Shown piece by piece: positions 52,040-60,066 of a stretch of 64,000 nucleotides of DNA. The DNA is taken from contig NZ_JAHKQF010000002.1 in the NCBI RefSeq assembly GCF_018860965.1, positions 186,001-250,000 on the forward strand, given 5' to 3'. This DNA is from Alteromonas sp. C1M14 (GTDB taxonomy: Bacteria; Pseudomonadota; Gammaproteobacteria; Enterobacterales; Alteromonadaceae). The number at the start of each line of letters is the position of its first letter. Positions within the stretch are counted from its first letter, which is position 1. The notes below the pieces were generated by a model that was not told the DNA's origin, ran no database searches, and saw only the letters and a program-made list of their open reading frames with translations. The position numbers were made by a program, and so were the translations under genes.

Positions 52040-53269
52040 TTAACCGAAAAACCAATAGCTTACGAATATCGCTGCCAAAATACCGGCAAAATCTGCCGCT
52101 AAGCAACAGGCCACGGCATAACGAGAATGCTTAATGCCCACTGCGCCCAAATACACGGCAAGGACATAAAAAGTGGTTTCCGTCGACCCTTGTAACACCG
52201 AAGCCAATCGTCCGGCGAAGGAATCTGCGCCATGGTGTTGCATGGTTTCAATCATGAGTGCTCTTGCGCCGCTTCCACTTAATGGTTTCATTATGGCGGT
52301 GGGGAGTCCTTCCACAAAGCGCGGGTCGCCACCAAAAAAGGTGACGATATAGCCTACGCCATTTACCACCATATCCAAGATACCACTGGCCCTTAACATA
52401 CCAATGGCAATAAGCATGGCCAATAAAAATGGAATCAGGGACACCGCCACATCAAACCCTTTTTTAGCACCATCGATGAACAATTCATAGGTGTTAAGGT
52501 GTTTACGCCAACCTGCAACTAATACCACAACAATAAATGTGAATAATAGAAAGTTAGCCACCACAGCGGATTGAGACGCCAGTTCATTGGCGGCGAGGTG
52601 AGAAAAATAAACGATCACGGCACCAAGTAAACCAAAAATACCCACAAGGTACAGCACCACGACACGGTTAAATAAATTCACTTTTTGTACAAGGCAGGTA
52701 ATGAACAACCCTGCAAGGGTTGAAGCACTGGTGGCCAGCAGAATTGGGATAAATACATCGGTGGGCTGGGCCGCACCTTGTTCTGCCCGATACAAAAAGA
52801 CAGCAATGGGAAACAAGGTAACCGATGAGGTATTCATCACGAGAAACAGAATTTGACTGTTGGTTAGGGTATCTTTTTTCGGTGCCAAGGTTTGCATATC
52901 CTGCATGGCCTTTATACCGAAGGGGGTAGCAGCATTGTCTAACCCTAACACATTGGCAGACATGTTCATGGTAATGCTGCCTAACGCGGGGTGGTTGCGA
53001 GGAATGTCCGGCATAATACGGCACAATAAAGGGGCTAGGACTTTAGAAAACTTCGCGATAAGCCCCGCTTTTTCAGCAACTTCAAAGATACCTAACCAAA
53101 AGGCGAGCACCCCTATCAAACCAATAGCAATATCTACACTTAGTTGTGCCATGCTGGTAACAGCTTGCATGACCGCTTGAAATCCTTCGGGATTATCACC
53201 GATAAAACCTTGCCAAACGGTGGCAAAAAAAGCGCAGACGATAAAAGATAACCAAATTCTATGCAGCAT
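52040..53269 (-). CDS. Fused SpmA-SpmB-like membrane protein (nucleoside recognition domain)
   Basis: An inner-membrane protein of 409 residues with about 10 membrane segments. The N-terminal half resembles Bacillus SpmA (LSVDIAIGLIGVLAFWLGIFEVAEKAGLI, MSANVLGLDNAATPFGIKAMQDMQ). The C-terminal half resembles SpmB (GFDVAVSLIPFLLAMLIAIGMLRASG, ALMIETMQHHGADSFAGRLASVLQGSTETTFYVLAVYLGAVG). The two Gate/nucleoside-recognition domains are joined in one chain, as is common in gammaproteobacteria that do not sporulate. The transported substrate is unknown. The gene is alone and divergent from the SatD-like gene, sharing a 210-base control region. Confidence 0.88.
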   Translation of the reverse strand: MLHRIWLSFIVCAFFATVWQGFIGDNPEGFQAVMQAVTSMAQLSVDIAIGLIGVLAFWLGIFEVAEKAGLIAKFSKVLAPLLCRIMPDIPRNHPALGSITMNMSANVLGLDNAATPFGIKAMQDMQTLAPKKDTLTNSQILFLVMNTSSVTLFPIAVFLYRAEQGAAQPTDVFIPILLATSASTLAGLFITCLVQKVNLFNRVVVLYLVGIFGLLGAVIVYFSHLAANELASQSAVVANFLLFTFIVVVLVAGWRKHLNTYELFIDGAKKGFDVAVSLIPFLLAMLIAIGMLRASGILDMVVNGVGYIVTFFGGDPRFVEGLPTAIMKPLSGSGARALMIETMQHHGADSFAGRLASVLQGSTETTFYVLAVYLGAVGIKHSRYAVACCLAADFAGILAAIFVSYWFFG

Positions 53270-53364
53270 ATATAATAATTTTTTTTGATTTGTGGGCGCA
53301 GTTTACCGGAAAATGATTTCATCGTGAGGGCTTTTTTGACAAGCCGCAATATGGATAGGATGAC

Positions 53365-53451
53365 AAGCAAGTCAAGCAATCTTTAAAGCTTGCTTATTAA
53401 AAAGCAAGAGTCTATGCTTGCTTTATACATTTCAAGTATAAAGGCTTGCTT
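53365..53451. promoter_or_regulatory. Array of CTTGCTT/AAGCAAG heptamers upstream of the SatD-like gene
   Basis: Five exact heptamers lie within 87 bases: AAGCAAG at 53365 and 53402, and CTTGCTT at 53389, 53417 and 53445. AAGCAAT (6 of 7) is at 53374. Those at 53389 and 53402 form an inverted repeat with a 6-base spacer. CTTTATAC/GTATAAAG (53421-53443) adds a further dyad. The array ends 28 bases before the SatD-like ATG and looks like a multi-site operator. Confidence 0.65.
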
Positions 53452-53479
53452 AGATTAAGTGAGCAGGGAGAATAAACGA

Positions 53480-54100
53480 ATGCTAGCGGTGATAACCGGC
53501 GATCTGGTTAACTCGACCAAGCTGTCAACTGAGCAGTATCAATATACCATTTCGACCTTAACAGGTTACCTTGAGACTATTGGTACCACAACCTTGTGCG
53601 ATTTCGCCTTATACCGGGGGGATGGGTATCAAATTGTGTTCACCGATCCAACCTACGCGGCAGCCCACCTATTACAATTAAAGCTTTTTTTAAACAGCCA
53701 GTTAGACGGTTTGCAGGTAGACTGCACCCAATCCCTCGCTTACGGTGAAGGAACCCATACTAAGGGCAACCCGGGTATATCCTCTGGTGATGTATTCATT
53801 CGCTCTGGCCGCAGGCTTGAGGATGTAAAAAGCGGAGAGTTTACCTTCAGTATGCCCAATGACGACAGCCAGGAAGGCGTGGATATTATGTGCCATCAGT
53901 TAAGTTACATCATTAACCGATTAAGTAAAAAGCAATGTAAACTGGTCTATCAATATCTCGTACTCGACTTTCCGCTACACCAAGTTTTGGCGGACAACGA
54001 AGGCACGACCAGACAAAATATCAGCGAACGATTACGAGCAGCAGGTGCTGATCTGCTTAAGCCTTTTATTCATTACATTAACCAACGTATTAATAAGTAG
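53480..54100 (+). CDS. SatD-family protein with C-terminal helix-turn-helix
   Basis: A cytoplasmic protein of 206 residues. GTG 53459 would give a longer frame, but ATG 53480 has GGAG with good spacing and gives MLAVITGDLVNST, so it is chosen. The N-terminal domain (1-125) carries GDLVNSTKLS (Asp8), FALYRGDGYQIVF (Asp48) and SSGDVFIRSGRRLED. The order and spacing resemble class III nucleotidyl cyclases, with both metal Asp kept but the catalytic Asn position not. The C-terminal part (149-190: SKKQCKLVYQYLVLDF..., TTRQNISERLRAAG) looks like a helix-turn-helix. SatD is a family of unknown function first named in Streptococcus. A repeat array lies upstream, and the DUF3307 gene follows by 8 bases. 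Confidence 0.78.
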   Translation: MLAVITGDLVNSTKLSTEQYQYTISTLTGYLETIGTTTLCDFALYRGDGYQIVFTDPTYAAAHLLQLKLFLNSQLDGLQVDCTQSLAYGEGTHTKGNPGISSGDVFIRSGRRLEDVKSGEFTFSMPNDDSQEGVDIMCHQLSYIINRLSKKQCKLVYQYLVLDFPLHQVLADNEGTTRQNISERLRAAGADLLKPFIHYINQRINK

Positions 54101-54108
54101 AGTCATCC

Positions 54109-54834
54109 ATGACCATTTTTCTATTGCTGCTTGGCGCACATTTTATTGGTGATTTTTATCTTCAGCCTGACAGATGGATAGCGTGTCGTCACCAATATGG
54201 GCTGCGATCCCCTGCCCTTTATTTTCACGCAGCGGTGCATTGCGTGCTGGCCTTAATAGCGCTGTACCTAGCCGATGTTGGTTTATACAAAGGGTTAGTG
54301 GCCGGTGCTGTTATTACCGTTTCTCACTTTCTTATCGACTGGGTTAAAGCTGGGAAACGCAGTCCTCTGGCATTTGCCATAGATCAATTGGCCCATGTTC
54401 TCATTATTATTCTCGTCAGTTTGTCCTTTCACCCTCAGCCTTTATGGGAGATAGTAAATGGGCACCTTACCAATATCAGTAGCGACACTTTGTTATACGT
54501 GGTGGCGTATCTACTAATCTTTAAGCCTGCGAGTATTATTATTGCTCAGTTACTGGCCCAATACACATCCCAATTAAATGGGGCTGAAGGAGAAAGCCTT
54601 GGTAACGCAGGCAAATGGATTGGCTACGTAGAACGGCTCTTAGCGTTATCTTTTATCTTAGTGGACGAATATACGGGACTGGGTTTTCTAGTGGCAACCA
54701 AAACAGTGTTCCGTGTCGGTGATTTATCACGACAACGAGATATGCGATTAACAGAGTATATGATGCTAGGCACCTTGATGAGTTTTGCCGCTGCCCTTAT
54801 CGTTGGTTGGACTGTGGTGGCGGTAAGTCGCTAA
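54109..54834 (+). CDS. DUF3307 family membrane protein
   Basis: An inner-membrane protein of 241 residues with about six membrane segments. The family signature is at the start: LLLGAHFIGDFYLQPDRWIACRHQ, then YFHAAVHCVLALIALYL, VSHFLIDWVKAG and FAIDQLAHVLIIILV. The repeated His and Asp in membrane segments (HFIGDF, HAAVH, HFLID, DQLAH) resemble a metal- or headgroup-binding membrane enzyme, but no reaction is known. The C-terminal half (NAGKWIGYVERLLALSFILVDEYTGLGFLVATKTVFR) is conserved too. It follows the SatD-like gene by 8 bases and is its regular partner in other bacteria. Confidence 0.85.
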   Translation: MTIFLLLLGAHFIGDFYLQPDRWIACRHQYGLRSPALYFHAAVHCVLALIALYLADVGLYKGLVAGAVITVSHFLIDWVKAGKRSPLAFAIDQLAHVLIIILVSLSFHPQPLWEIVNGHLTNISSDTLLYVVAYLLIFKPASIIIAQLLAQYTSQLNGAEGESLGNAGKWIGYVERLLALSFILVDEYTGLGFLVATKTVFRVGDLSRQRDMRLTEYMMLGTLMSFAAALIVGWTVVAVSR

Positions 54835-54866
54835 CAGTAACCGGCCAGTTAGCCGGATACTGTTAG
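54831..54866. terminator. Strong hairpin between convergent genes, no T tract
   Basis: CTAACAGTAACCGGC (54831-54845) pairs with GCCGGATACTGTTAG (54852-54866) with one A-A mismatch and a 6-base loop. It starts inside the DUF3307 stop codon and lies 8 bases from the stop of the convergent aminotransferase. It lacks a T run but probably acts as a transcript end or stabiliser. Confidence 0.6.
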
Positions 54867-54874
54867 CCCATGCA

Positions 54875-55996
54875 TTAGCGTAGTATCTTGCCAAGGCTAG
54901 CGACACAGTGGTCGATATTACGGTCTTTACAGGCATAACCCATTAGGCCGATACGCCAAACTTTGCCCGCCAGCGCACCTAACCCTGCACCAATTTCTAA
55001 ATTAAAGTCGTTGAGTAACTGGTTGCGCACCTTGGCATCATCCACGCCCTCAGGAATAGCAACGGCATTTAATTGCGGTAAGCGATAATCTTCATCTACC
55101 GCCATCGAAAGCCCTATATTGGCTAACCCTTGCACCAATTTTTGATGCCCCTGCTGATGTCGAGTCCAAGCGTTTTCCAGCCCTTCTTCTTTTAGCATTA
55201 GCAAAGATTCATGCAAAGCATATATGCTATTGACTGGCGCAGTATGGTGGTAGGCCCGTTTGCCGCCTTGCCCCCAATAGCCCACAATTAAGTTCATATC
55301 CAAAAACCAACTTTGCACAGGTTGTTTGCGCTGTTGGATCACTTCAACGGCTCTATCACTAAAAGAAACCGGTGACAAACCCGGCACGCAACTTAAGCAT
55401 TTTTGCGAACCTGAATAAATAGCATCGATACCCCAACCGTCTACGTTGACGTCAATACCGCCAAGGGAGGTCACGGCGTCCACAATGATTAAGCAATCAT
55501 GTTGCTGAGCCAATGCACATAAAGCTTGTGCATCATTGCGTACACCCGTTGATGTTTCAGCATGCACAAACGCCAACACTTTTGCGTCAGGGTGAGCCTT
55601 AAAAGCATCTTCTACTTTATTCAGATCGGTTTGCTGGCCCCACGTATCTTCGATAACCACCGCTTCTGCGCCACAGCGGGTAACGTTTTCTACCATACGC
55701 TGACCGAATACACCGTTAATACAGACGATGGCTTTATCACCCGGTTCTAGCAGGTTGACAAAGCAGGCTTCCATACCGGCAGATCCCGGCGCTGAAATCG
55801 GCATGGTGAGAGCATTTTTAGTACGAAATGCGTACTGTAAAAGAGATTTTGTTTCATCCATCAACTCAATAAAAAGAGGATCAAGGTGCCCCAAGGTAGA
55901 GCGGGACATTGCATTGAGGACACGAGGTGCCACGTCTGATGGCCCTGGGCCCATTAACGTGCGCTCGGGTGGAATAAAAGTGGTATTAGCTGTCAT
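54875..55996 (-). CDS. Alanine-glyoxylate-type aminotransferase (class V, PLP)
   Basis: A class V aminotransferase of 373 residues. It contains PERTLMGPGPSDVAPRVLNAMSRSTLGHLDP, APGSAGMEACFVNLLEPGDKA, HAETSTGVRNDAQAL, IIVDAVTSLGGI (PLP Asp) and YSGSQKCLSCVPGLSPVSF with the Schiff-base Lys. The C-terminal motif is IGAGLGALAGKVWRIGLMG. It resembles alanine-glyoxylate and serine-glyoxylate aminotransferases; phosphonate-type transaminases are an alternative. The longest frame starts with TTG at 56017. The ATG at 55994-55996 with AAAGGAC 6 bases before it is chosen. The gene stands alone, with no pathway partner next to it. Confidence 0.88.
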   Translation of the reverse strand: MTANTTFIPPERTLMGPGPSDVAPRVLNAMSRSTLGHLDPLFIELMDETKSLLQYAFRTKNALTMPISAPGSAGMEACFVNLLEPGDKAIVCINGVFGQRMVENVTRCGAEAVVIEDTWGQQTDLNKVEDAFKAHPDAKVLAFVHAETSTGVRNDAQALCALAQQHDCLIIVDAVTSLGGIDVNVDGWGIDAIYSGSQKCLSCVPGLSPVSFSDRAVEVIQQRKQPVQSWFLDMNLIVGYWGQGGKRAYHHTAPVNSIYALHESLLMLKEEGLENAWTRHQQGHQKLVQGLANIGLSMAVDEDYRLPQLNAVAIPEGVDDAKVRNQLLNDFNLEIGAGLGALAGKVWRIGLMGYACKDRNIDHCVASLGKILR

Positions 55997-56285
55997 TGAG
56001 ATGTCCTTTAACTGCAAACAAAATGTAAAACCATTGTGACACTATCGACAAGTACGAACAATTAGCCATTCCCGATATAAATAATATGAATGGTAAAGTG
56101 GGATTTTCATTCACGAATCAGTAGGTAAAACACCCCGACTCCACATAAACTGAGAGTGAAGCGGCCCTGGTCTGATCAGATTTACCTCTCTGATTTTTAT
56201 CAATTAATGCTACTGTTTGGGTATCAAAAATGACGGTGCCCAAAATTTTTTTTGAATTTTGTTTATAAAGTGAGCGTTTTTAGAC

Positions 56286-56291
56286 TATAGT
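56286..56291 (+). promoter_or_regulatory. Candidate -10 box of the sRNA
   Basis: TATAGT matches the sigma-70 -10 consensus at five positions. The -35 region 17 bases upstream (TTATAA, 56263-56268) is poor. Transcription would begin near 56298. Confidence 0.4.
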
Positions 56292-56297
56292 ATTTAT

Positions 56298-56395
56298 CTA
56301 AGTGAGTTTTTTATCACTGTCTTGTAAAAGTTAGCGCACGGCTCAGCAATGAGCCATTCCCCTAGGCCCGGAACGAAAGTTCTGGGCATTTTTTT
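56298..56395 (+). ncRNA. Candidate small RNA with two tetraloop hairpins and intrinsic terminator
   Basis: A transcript of about 98 bases is suggested. GGCTCA-GCAA-TGAGCC (56340-56355) is a perfect hairpin with a GNRA loop. Ten bases later GCCCGGAAC-GAAA-GTTCTGGGC (56366-56387) is a 9-bp stem with one G-T pair, another GNRA loop and a following ATTTTTTT. This is a textbook terminator on the plus strand, yet no plus-strand gene ends here: the genes on both sides are leftward. The GC-rich terminator after an AU-rich 5' part is typical of Hfq- or ProQ-bound sRNAs. I do not recognise a known family. Confidence 0.55.
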
Positions 56396-56413
56396 ATGGG
56401 TCAAAGAAATCCG

Positions 56414-57277
56414 CTAACTATCAATCTTTCGCATCAGCCCTTCTTGCATGGTGGACGCCACCAGCTCGCCTTTTTGATTGAAAATCTGCCCTTTTACGAT
56501 CCCCCGCGCATTGCCACTAAAGGGGCTTTGTGTCACATAAAGCAACCAATCATTAAAGGCTACGGGTCTATGAAACCACATAGCATGATCAATGGTGGCA
56601 ATACGCAAATTTTTATCAGTTATGGCTACGCCATGAGGTTGCAACGAGGTACTTAAAAAGTGATAGTCAGAAGCATAAGCCAACGCCGCCTGATTAAGCG
56701 CGATATTTTCTGTGGGCATAGATTCCCGGGCGCGCAACCAGATATTTCGTTGTGGATCGCGCTTTCTTGCTGCAAAAGAATTAACCGCGTCAATGGTTCG
56801 AATATCAATGGGTTTGTGATAACTCAGGGCTTCTCGCATAGGGCGCGCTAATTTATCGTAATTGGCTTCGTAAAATTCAATATCAGAGGTAATACTTTCA
56901 GGAGACAGCACGTCTGGCATGGTGGCATATTGGTGTGTCATACCCGCTTCAGGCAATTGAAAAGAGGCCATCATAAAGAAAATTGCCTTTCCATCTTGAA
57001 TGGCCTTGATTCGGCGAGTACAAAAACTTCTTCCATCACGCACTATTTCGACATCGTATATCACCGGCTTTTTCGCGTCGCCAGGCAGCAAAAAATAAGA
57101 ATGAAAAGAATGCGCAACCCTTTCTGGCCCCACGGTTTTATATGCAGCGGCAAGTGCCTGCCCGAGTACCTGGCCACCAAATAATGCGCGAAAACCTAAA
57201 TCCCAACTTTGAGCTTGGTAAACACCGTCTTCAACGGTATCCAATGTCATTAATGATGCAAGTTTTACGTCTGTCAT
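56414..57277 (-). CDS. tesB: Acyl-CoA thioesterase II (TesB)
   Basis: A double hot-dog thioesterase of 287 residues that hydrolyses acyl-CoA. Conserved blocks match E. coli TesB: QSWDLGFRALFGGQVLGQALAAA, VHSFHSYFLLPGDAKKPVIYDVE, DGRSFCTRRIKAIQDGKAIFFMMASFQ, LQPHGVAITDKNLRIATIDHAMWFHRP (catalytic Asp) and ASTMQEGLMR. The longest frame starts at 57358, which would overlap the kinase gene by 80 bases. The ATG at 57275-57277, one base after the kinase stop, gives the right family length and is chosen. It is the last gene of the rlmJ-kinase-tesB run. Confidence 0.93.
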   Translation of the reverse strand: MTDVKLASLMTLDTVEDGVYQAQSWDLGFRALFGGQVLGQALAAAYKTVGPERVAHSFHSYFLLPGDAKKPVIYDVEIVRDGRSFCTRRIKAIQDGKAIFFMMASFQLPEAGMTHQYATMPDVLSPESITSDIEFYEANYDKLARPMREALSYHKPIDIRTIDAVNSFAARKRDPQRNIWLRARESMPTENIALNQAALAYASDYHFLSTSLQPHGVAITDKNLRIATIDHAMWFHRPVAFNDWLLYVTQSPFSGNARGIVKGQIFNQKGELVASTMQEGLMRKIDS

Positions 57278-57278
57278 T

Positions 57279-59129
57279 TCAGCTAAGTGCTCCTTGTGTA
57301 TCACATCGATTAGGGTTTCGAGGATAATATTTTTCTGGTGATTGTGCTTGGTGTTCAAAATAACGCGTACTTTTATACGGTAACTTCATAAACCCAGACA
57401 GTCCGACCCCGGTAATGTCTGGGATTGCCGCAACCAATGCGTCGAGTAATTCACGAAAGCGGTGGCTTTGGCAACTATCAAGCAAGGTGTAGTAACTGTG
57501 TACCTTCAAATGGGTCGGCAGTGCTTCAAAAATAACACAACCGGTATGATGAATGGTATTAAGGTCTTGCAGTATCGCCATAATACGGGCAGGCAGCGTT
57601 AATTGTTCATCCGGATCTTCCCCATCTTCAAAATAGGAGTGGGAGCGCTGATTATCGGCGACAAGAGGCGTACCTGATACTTCAAAAGGAATAATACAAG
57701 AAGGATCGGGCAGAAATGGACTGTGGGGATCGTCGCGCTCGATATGCAAGGTATCTTTGGCATTAAATAAACAGCACTTAAACACGCCCTTACGATGAAT
57801 GGCCCGCGCCAATGCAATAACATTATTTACCCCATGCTCAAAACCCGTTTTCAACGCTGGATCATGAATGTGCAAACTGGAATCTACGTAGATCCCTTCA
57901 GGCATCCACCGAATAACCATGCCACCAACCACAGGATAATGCCCTAACCTGGAAATGGCTGCGAGAAACCCTTTTTCGGTTTCTCCCATGCCATGGAGGA
58001 AGTTTTTATAATAGCGGTCAAACTGAGCATCATCGATATGGTTGAGTTCTTCGTCAATAGCAGCAGAATTTTCTAATAGGAAAGATTTTCGTGAGCTATA
58101 TACAACAGTATCAATATCTTTGGGTTCATGGGCCACCCAGCAAGGGATCATGGGCTTTATCTCATTCGATGGGTCACCGGCAAACACCATGTTTTTAAAC
58201 ACATGAAGGTGGTTAAAAAAATAATCGCCTCCCTGCCTTTGTTTGTCTAATTCATCACTGAGCATATAATCAAGTACATTGGCCAGCATCTTAGGTAAAC
58301 CCAAAGACAAAGGGGTAATAACTTTCCTGCCAAATCGACTGGACTGTCCTGAAGCGAGTGCGTATAAGGTGCTGGCCAACCCTTGTTCATCAAAACGCGG
58401 GGATGACAAGGCACCATTTAATTGCTCTTCACCAATAAAATACACATCTCCTAGTCGGGCATTGGTATGTTGAAGATCGCCGGACATAAGATCCATTACG
58501 TTATTGTCTACAAATTGTTGCTGCCAATCTAATTGAGCAAACACCGATGAGCCCCAATCTATCAGTCCAATACACTCTGTGGGAGCGTCCCAAACGAGGT
58601 TTGATGGCTTGATGTCGCCGTGAACAATCGGCTTGGGACTTCCCTTTATCTGGTTGTTACGCAATGCCAGTAAAATAGCCCCTAACTGCACCGCGATTTT
58701 TACGATGATACGGGCACAAAGTGGCCCTTGTTGTAAACTGACCTGCTCAAGATCTTGACCGTTGGCCCGTTGCATCACTAAGATCGCTTGTTTACCCACG
58801 TGCTGAAAATCAATCAGTTTAGGAACAAAAGGATGGGATACCTGGGCGAGCATATGGGCTTCTTCTTCTAACCTTTCCTGCACATGGCGTGGTAGATTGA
58901 TCCTTGAAAACTTGAATACCTGCTCTGTGCCATTGGCTCCCACCCCAGCAAACACAAACCCAAAAGCGCCTTTGCCAATCAAACTGACCTGCTGGTAACC
59001 TAGTGTGACTAATTGTTGAATGCACAATTGCACCCAATCACGCAACTTTTGCGCATCTTTATGTGATAGAAGATAAACAGATTGATCTTCGGGGATATAA
59101 AAATGCTTAAGCTGCGTAGGGTAACTCAC
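57279..59129 (-). CDS. Eukaryotic-like Ser/Thr protein kinase with uncharacterised C-terminal domain
   Basis: A cytoplasmic protein of 616 residues. The N-terminal kinase domain (about 45-290) has a Gly-rich loop IGKGAFGFVF (51-60), Lys73 (VFKFS), the helix-C Glu near 88-90, the catalytic loop HGDIKPSN (170-177, HGD instead of HRD) and the metal site DWG (191-193, instead of DFG). These variants occur in active atypical and lipopolysaccharide-type kinases, so activity is plausible. The C-terminal half (about 300-616) has no motif I recognise; it contains a repeated strand-rich pattern. No membrane segment. Its start overlaps the rlmJ stop by 4 bases and its stop is one base before tesB. Confidence 0.85.
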   Translation of the reverse strand: MSYPTQLKHFYIPEDQSVYLLSHKDAQKLRDWVQLCIQQLVTLGYQQVSLIGKGAFGFVFAGVGANGTEQVFKFSRINLPRHVQERLEEEAHMLAQVSHPFVPKLIDFQHVGKQAILVMQRANGQDLEQVSLQQGPLCARIIVKIAVQLGAILLALRNNQIKGSPKPIVHGDIKPSNLVWDAPTECIGLIDWGSSVFAQLDWQQQFVDNNVMDLMSGDLQHTNARLGDVYFIGEEQLNGALSSPRFDEQGLASTLYALASGQSSRFGRKVITPLSLGLPKMLANVLDYMLSDELDKQRQGGDYFFNHLHVFKNMVFAGDPSNEIKPMIPCWVAHEPKDIDTVVYSSRKSFLLENSAAIDEELNHIDDAQFDRYYKNFLHGMGETEKGFLAAISRLGHYPVVGGMVIRWMPEGIYVDSSLHIHDPALKTGFEHGVNNVIALARAIHRKGVFKCCLFNAKDTLHIERDDPHSPFLPDPSCIIPFEVSGTPLVADNQRSHSYFEDGEDPDEQLTLPARIMAILQDLNTIHHTGCVIFEALPTHLKVHSYYTLLDSCQSHRFRELLDALVAAIPDITGVGLSGFMKLPYKSTRYFEHQAQSPEKYYPRNPNRCDTQGALS

Positions 59130-59983
59130 TGACTTTCCTCAGTTTTAACCCAGCTTATACGATGATGCGACTGGCCTTGAAGAATAGTACATACTTCTTT
59201 AAGTGCCTCGTCCATGCGCACATCAAGTTGCCAAGGTGGATTTAGCACCATTACCCCAGAGCCATACATTCCGGTATCGTCTCGCGCACAAGCCACATGC
59301 AACTCGGCGATAAAAGCCGTTTTTGCGGTGTCTTTGAGCCCTTCAATGAGCTTTTCGCTAGCACCGGCTTTGACGCCAGCTCGGTCAGACAACAAGGGAT
59401 ACCACAACACAACCTGGGCGTTGTTCCAGCGTTTATACAAGCCCGAGATGGCCGTTTCTATTTCTTTGTATTCGTCGTAACGTTCATATGGGGGGTCAAT
59501 CAACACGGCCCCCCGATTAGGTTTAGGAGGCGTTAAGGCGCGTAAACCTTCTAAGCCGTCACGATGATGCACATGGGCGCCACGGGCATGGGTGTCTTTG
59601 ATCACCTGCGCCAAAGTTTGGGCTTCACTAGGATGCAGCTCCATAAAGTGACCACTGTCTTGATCGCGAAGGGCTGATGCCCCAATTAGCGGCGAACCAG
59701 CATATTGCTGTACTTGCCAATACGGTACGAGGGTTTCGATATAACGCTGCAGTAGTTGGCTTTGAGGCGTGACATTGGCTAGCGGATCAAAACCAGATTG
59801 ATATTCTTTGTTTTTTTGCACCTGTTCATCATTCAGTGAATAACACCCTGCGCCAGCGTGGGTGTCAAACACAGTGAAAGGTTTGTTTTTATTCTTGAGG
59901 TAATCAATAACCCCTATCCAGCACAGATGCTTGATAACATCAGCATGATTACCGGCATGAAAGGCGTGTTTATAACTTAGCAC
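59126..59983 (-). CDS. rlmJ: 23S rRNA (adenine2030-N6)-methyltransferase RlmJ
   Basis: A Rossmann-fold enzyme of 285 residues that makes m6A2030 in 23S rRNA. The N-terminus LSYKHAFHAGNHADVIKHLC is the RlmJ signature. DTHAGAGCYSL is the SAM site and LIDPPYERYDEYKE the catalytic DPPY motif, with later VLWYPLL and GSGVMVLNPPW. The longest frame begins at 59998. A GTG at 59981-59983 has AAGG 6 bases upstream and matches the E. coli N-terminus (MLSYRHSFHAGN), so it is chosen. The stop overlaps the kinase start (ATGA). Confidence 0.93.
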   Translation of the reverse strand: MLSYKHAFHAGNHADVIKHLCWIGVIDYLKNKNKPFTVFDTHAGAGCYSLNDEQVQKNKEYQSGFDPLANVTPQSQLLQRYIETLVPYWQVQQYAGSPLIGASALRDQDSGHFMELHPSEAQTLAQVIKDTHARGAHVHHRDGLEGLRALTPPKPNRGAVLIDPPYERYDEYKEIETAISGLYKRWNNAQVVLWYPLLSDRAGVKAGASEKLIEGLKDTAKTAFIAELHVACARDDTGMYGSGVMVLNPPWQLDVRMDEALKEVCTILQGQSHHRISWVKTEESQ

Positions 59984-60066
59984 AATAGACCTTACCATCG
60001 CTTAAAACCCTATTGTACCGCGCAAATGAAATGGCTAACAGCATTTGCCATTCGCGAAACAATGCC

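Larger units (their letters stand above)
56018..56413. other. Intergenic region containing the candidate sRNA
   Basis: 396 bases between the aminotransferase start and the tesB stop with no protein-coding frame supported. The left part should hold the aminotransferase promoter. The right part holds a plus-strand promoter-like TATAGT, two hairpins and a T tract described separately. Confidence 0.5.
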
